Shown here: piece by piece, positions 50,797 to 53,473 of the stretch
Layout: every line of letters begins with the position of its first letter
Position numbering within the stretch: position 1 is the first letter of the stretch
NCBI RefSeq assembly: GCF_001864895.1
Contig: NZ_MJGO01000005.1
Location: forward strand, 1-53,473
Origin: Curtobacterium sp. MCBA15_009
GTDB lineage: Bacteria > Actinomycetota > Actinomycetes > Actinomycetales > Microbacteriaceae
Length of the DNA stretch: 53,473 bases
Direction: 5' to 3'
Notes under the pieces: generated by a model
What the model saw: the letters and a program-made list of their open reading frames with translations, nothing else
Databases searched by the model: none
What the model was told of the DNA's origin: nothing
Translations under genes and position numbers: made by a program

Positions 50797-53289
50797 ATGA
50801 CCCAGACGGCGACCGCACCCGCGGCCCCCACCACGGCGTCCAACGTCGTGATGAACCACCGACAGATCCTGTTGGTGATCTACGGCCTGATGGCCGGCAT
50901 GTTCCTCGGCGCCCTCGACCAGACGATCGTCGGCACCGCGATCCGCACCATCGGCGACGACCTGCACGGCCTCGACCAGCAGGCCTGGGTCACCACCGGG
51001 TACCTCATCGCGTCGACCGTCACCACGCCGATCTACGGCAAGCTCTCCGACATCTTCGGCCGCCGCCCACTGTTCATCACGGCGATCGCGATCTTCATCA
51101 TCGGGTCGTTCGCCGCGTCGTTCTCGACCTCGATGCTCATGCTCGCCGGGTTCCGCGCGCTGCAGGGCCTCGGTGCCGGTGGCCTCATGTCCCTGCCGCT
51201 GGCGATCATGGGCGACATGCTCGCCCCGCGCGAGCGCGCGAAGTACCAGGGGTACTTCCTGGCGGTCTTCGGCATCTCGTCGGTGATCGGCCCGCTCGTC
51301 GGGGGTGTCTTCGCCGGAGCCGACCAGCTGCTCTTCATCGCCGGCTGGCGCTGGGTCTTCCTCATCAACGTGCCGATCGGCATCATCGCCCTCTTCATGG
51401 TGCTCACGTTCCTGCACCTGCCGAAGTTCGGCGACCGCGGCAAGCCCCGCATCGACTGGTGGGGCGCGACGCTCGTCATCGTCACCCTCGTGCCGCTGCT
51501 GCTCATCGCCGAGCAGGGCCGCGAGTGGGGCTGGGACTCCCCCGGTGCGTTCGCCTGCTACGCCATCGGAGCGCTCGGGCTCATCGCGTTCATCATCGTC
51601 GAACGGGCGATGGGCGACGACGCGATCCTGCCGATGAAGCTGTTCGGCTCGCGGGTCTTCTCGATGGCGGCGATCCTGTCCGTCCTGGTCGGCTTCGGCA
51701 TGTTCGGCGCGATGCTGACGATCCCGCTGTACCTGCAGATCGTGAAGGGCGTCACACCGACCGAGTCCGGGTTCGCGATGCTCCCGATGGTCCTCGGCCT
51801 GATGATCTCGTCGATCGCCTCCGGCCAGATCATCTCGCGCACCGGCCGCTACCAGGTGTTCCCGGTGACCGGCACCGCCTTCACCGCCGTCGGCTTCACG
51901 GTCCTGACCTTCCTGACGGCCGACCGTCCGCTGTGGTTCCTCATGACGGGCATGTTCCTCATCGGGCTCGGCCTCGGCCAGCTCATGCAGACCCTGACCC
52001 TCGCCGCGCAGAACTCGGTCTCCCCGCGCGACATCGGCGTCGCCACCAGCGCCGCGACGTTCTTCCGCCAGATCGGCGGCACCATGGGCACCGCCGTCCT
52101 GCTCTCCGTGCTCTTCACGCTCATGCCCACGAACATCACGGCCGCGATGCAGAACGAGGGCGACCTGAAGCGTGCGCTCAACGCCGCGCTCACCCCGTCG
52201 GTCGCCAGCGCCTCGGAGAACGAGGGCGTCATGGACCAGATCTGGTCGAAGATCGTCGACCCGGTGCAGCGCAACGTGCAGGACGGCCTCGACAAGGCCG
52301 CCGCGCAGGCGAAGCAGTCCGCCGACCGGGCCGTCACGGAGCAGGTCACCGCCGCCGTCCAGGAGCAGGTCGACGCGGGCACGCTCCCGGCCGCCGCAGC
52401 CGACACCGTCATCGCGCAGCAGGTCGACGACGCCACCCCCGCCGCCGAGCAGAAGGCGCTCGAGGCGGTGGCCGCCAAGGCGGACGCCGAGGTCGTCGAC
52501 GGCTCGGTGCAGGTGGACTACTCGAACCGGTCGCAGCGCCAGAACGTCGTCGACGGGGTCGCCCCGTCGCTCATCGAGCAGCTCAAGCGGGGCGACACGA
52601 GCGCGAGTTCGTCGAGCAACGCGACCACGAGCAACACCTCGTTCCTCAACGGCGCCGACGAGCGGCTGACCCGGCCGTTCCTGGTCGGCTTCAGCGACTC
52701 GGCCGTCCGCGTCTACTACGTCGGGCTCGCCGTGATCCTGCTCGCGTTCGTGCTGACCTGGTTCTTCCGGGTGCCACCGCTGCGCAAGACCTCGGCCCTG
52801 CAGGAGCAGGCCGACGCCGCACGCACCGCGGACACCGTCGCCGGCCCCGGGCCGAGCGTGGGCGCTGCCGCCCCGGTCGGGTCGGGAGCCTCGGGTGGGT
52901 CCGGCGCCGTGGGCGGGTCTGGTGCCTCGGGGGTCCCGGCCGCCGTCGCCTCGTCAGGTGCCGATGCCGTGCCGACCTCGCCGGACGTCGTGGCGCAGCC
53001 GCGATCGGCCCGTTCCGCGGGCGCCGGCGACGTGTCCGTCCTGCCGTCGGACACCCGCTCCGAGCCGGACGACACCCGGGCCCCGCTGCCCGACGCCACC
53101 ACGCACGGTGCGCACTCGGCCGCGGCACCGGTGGACGAGCCGCCGACCGCCACCGGCGCGATCCGGACCCACGCCGCGCACGTCGCCGGAGCTCCGGCGC
53201 CGGCTGCGGAGTCGGCTCCGGGTTCGGGTTCGCCGTCGGCTCCGGTGTCCGATGACACGCACCCGCACGGGCGGCACTCGGCCGAGTAG
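50797..53289 (+). CDS. DHA2-family MFS exporter with large loop and tail
   Basis: This 830-aa 14-helix drug:H+ antiporter of the EmrB/QacA group has GALDQTIVGTAIRTI in helix 1 (motif D1), GKLSDIFGRRPLF (motif A) and LQGLGAGGLMSLPLAIMGD (motif C region). Two additions are large: a predicted extracellular loop of about 190 residues (about 446-635), Ala/Gln/Asp-rich and probably helical, between the last two helices, and a cytoplasmic tail of about 160 residues rich in Gly, Ala, Ser and Pro. Typical members are about 500 aa. The ATG at 50797 is used; GGGAG lies upstream and the longer open frame is not coding-like. Confidence 0.85.
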   Translation: MTQTATAPAAPTTASNVVMNHRQILLVIYGLMAGMFLGALDQTIVGTAIRTIGDDLHGLDQQAWVTTGYLIASTVTTPIYGKLSDIFGRRPLFITAIAIFIIGSFAASFSTSMLMLAGFRALQGLGAGGLMSLPLAIMGDMLAPRERAKYQGYFLAVFGISSVIGPLVGGVFAGADQLLFIAGWRWVFLINVPIGIIALFMVLTFLHLPKFGDRGKPRIDWWGATLVIVTLVPLLLIAEQGREWGWDSPGAFACYAIGALGLIAFIIVERAMGDDAILPMKLFGSRVFSMAAILSVLVGFGMFGAMLTIPLYLQIVKGVTPTESGFAMLPMVLGLMISSIASGQIISRTGRYQVFPVTGTAFTAVGFTVLTFLTADRPLWFLMTGMFLIGLGLGQLMQTLTLAAQNSVSPRDIGVATSAATFFRQIGGTMGTAVLLSVLFTLMPTNITAAMQNEGDLKRALNAALTPSVASASENEGVMDQIWSKIVDPVQRNVQDGLDKAAAQAKQSADRAVTEQVTAAVQEQVDAGTLPAAAADTVIAQQVDDATPAAEQKALEAVAAKADAEVVDGSVQVDYSNRSQRQNVVDGVAPSLIEQLKRGDTSASSSSNATTSNTSFLNGADERLTRPFLVGFSDSAVRVYYVGLAVILLAFVLTWFFRVPPLRKTSALQEQADAARTADTVAGPGPSVGAAAPVGSGASGGSGAVGGSGASGVPAAVASSGADAVPTSPDVVAQPRSARSAGAGDVSVLPSDTRSEPDDTRAPLPDATTHGAHSAAAPVDEPPTATGAIRTHAAHVAGAPAPAAESAPGSGSPSAPVSDDTHPHGRHSAE

Positions 53290-53319
53290 GCGCCCTGCAC
53301 TCCTTGCGGGTGCATGTTC

Positions 53320-53427
53320 CGACGGACCACGCGTCGATCGGCTCGTGGTCCGTCGTCACATGCGCGTGCATCCGGTGCGTGAGCATCCTGCGACGGAGCA
53401 CGTGTCGATCGACTCGTGCTCCGTCGC
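53320..53427 (+). terminator. Two tandem homologous hairpins after the exporter gene
   Basis: Hairpin 1: CGACGGACCACG (53320-53331) with CGTGGTCCGTCG (53344-53355), extended by GCATG/CATGC across a 3x3 internal loop. Hairpin 2: GCGACGGAGCACG (53390-53402) with CGTGCTCCGTCGC (53415-53427). Loops are near-identical (CGTCGATCGGCT, TGTCGATCGACT). The 71-bp period and shared sequence show duplication; the single stem difference is a compensated base pair. Confidence 0.8.
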
Positions 53428-53453
53428 ACGGTGCACACACATGCACCGCCACC

Positions 53454-53473
53454 GCGGCACTGCGGCACTGCGG
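53454..53473. repeat. 8-bp tandem repeat running off the window end
   Basis: GCGGCACT is repeated 2.5 times (53454-53473) and is cut by the window end, so its full extent is unknown. Confidence 0.6.

Overview
The window is about 53.5 kb of very GC-rich DNA (roughly 70% or more by eye) with dense, overlapping gene strings, frequent GTG starts, a tRNA gene without an encoded CCA end, and many start codons lying only 6-7 nt after a TANNNT-like -10 hexamer (leaderless transcripts). This points to an actinobacterium. The gene content (sugar ABC cassettes with LacI regulators, many MFS carriers, a mycobacterial-like MTAP/epimerase/glycosyltransferase set) fits Microbacteriaceae, with Curtobacterium my best guess. 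I see no prophage, IS element, CRISPR array, plasmid origin or rRNA; the window looks like ordinary chromosome rich in catabolic islands.

Layout. 1-626 is a gene-free stretch with a terminator and a family of 19-bp and 80-bp repeats ahead of a UvrA paralogue (627-3050). A Kup potassium transporter and a serine hydrolase follow on the minus strand. From 6.2 to 21.6 kb lies a catabolic supercluster. One minus-strand string holds an M20 peptidase, a ketopantoate-reductase-like protein, an SDR, an MHS-type MFS carrier, a NodB deacetylase and a tandem Lrp/AsnC regulator. A second minus string holds two ACS-type MFS carriers, two amidohydrolase-2 lactonase-like proteins and a homoserine-dehydrogenase-like/SAF oxidoreductase. 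Divergent from it run a DUF1537 (OtnK) kinase, an OtnC-like decarboxylase and a DeoR regulator. Together the second string and the divergent genes look like an acid-sugar/lactone degradation pathway ending in a triose phosphate.

From 21.6 to 31 kb there are small regulator/enzyme pairs with readable operators (MarR with an FAD monooxygenase, TetR with an SDR), tRNA-Gln(TTG), a second MarR, a PBP4-type D,D-carboxypeptidase, an ABC-F protein and two small membrane proteins. A triple palindromic repeat (31075-31378) separates these from a molybdenum-cofactor operon moeA-moaC-mog-moaE (31.4-34.1 kb).

Divergent from moeA is an MTAP/epimerase pair, then a GT2 glycosyltransferase/DUF2064/methyltransferase operon (34.2-38.4 kb), an uncharacterised actinobacterial gene neighbourhood. 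Next come a small repeat-containing protein, phosphoglucomutase and an unknown protein. From 41.4 to 50.5 kb is a mannoside locus: an ABC sugar importer, GH3, GH125 alpha-1,6-mannosidase, LacI regulator and GH5_18-like beta-mannosidase, controlled by two matching operators in the divergent promoter. The window ends with a DHA2 MFS exporter and two tandem hairpins whose stems differ by a compensatory base-pair change.

All assignments come from reading motifs and translated sequence; no database search was run.
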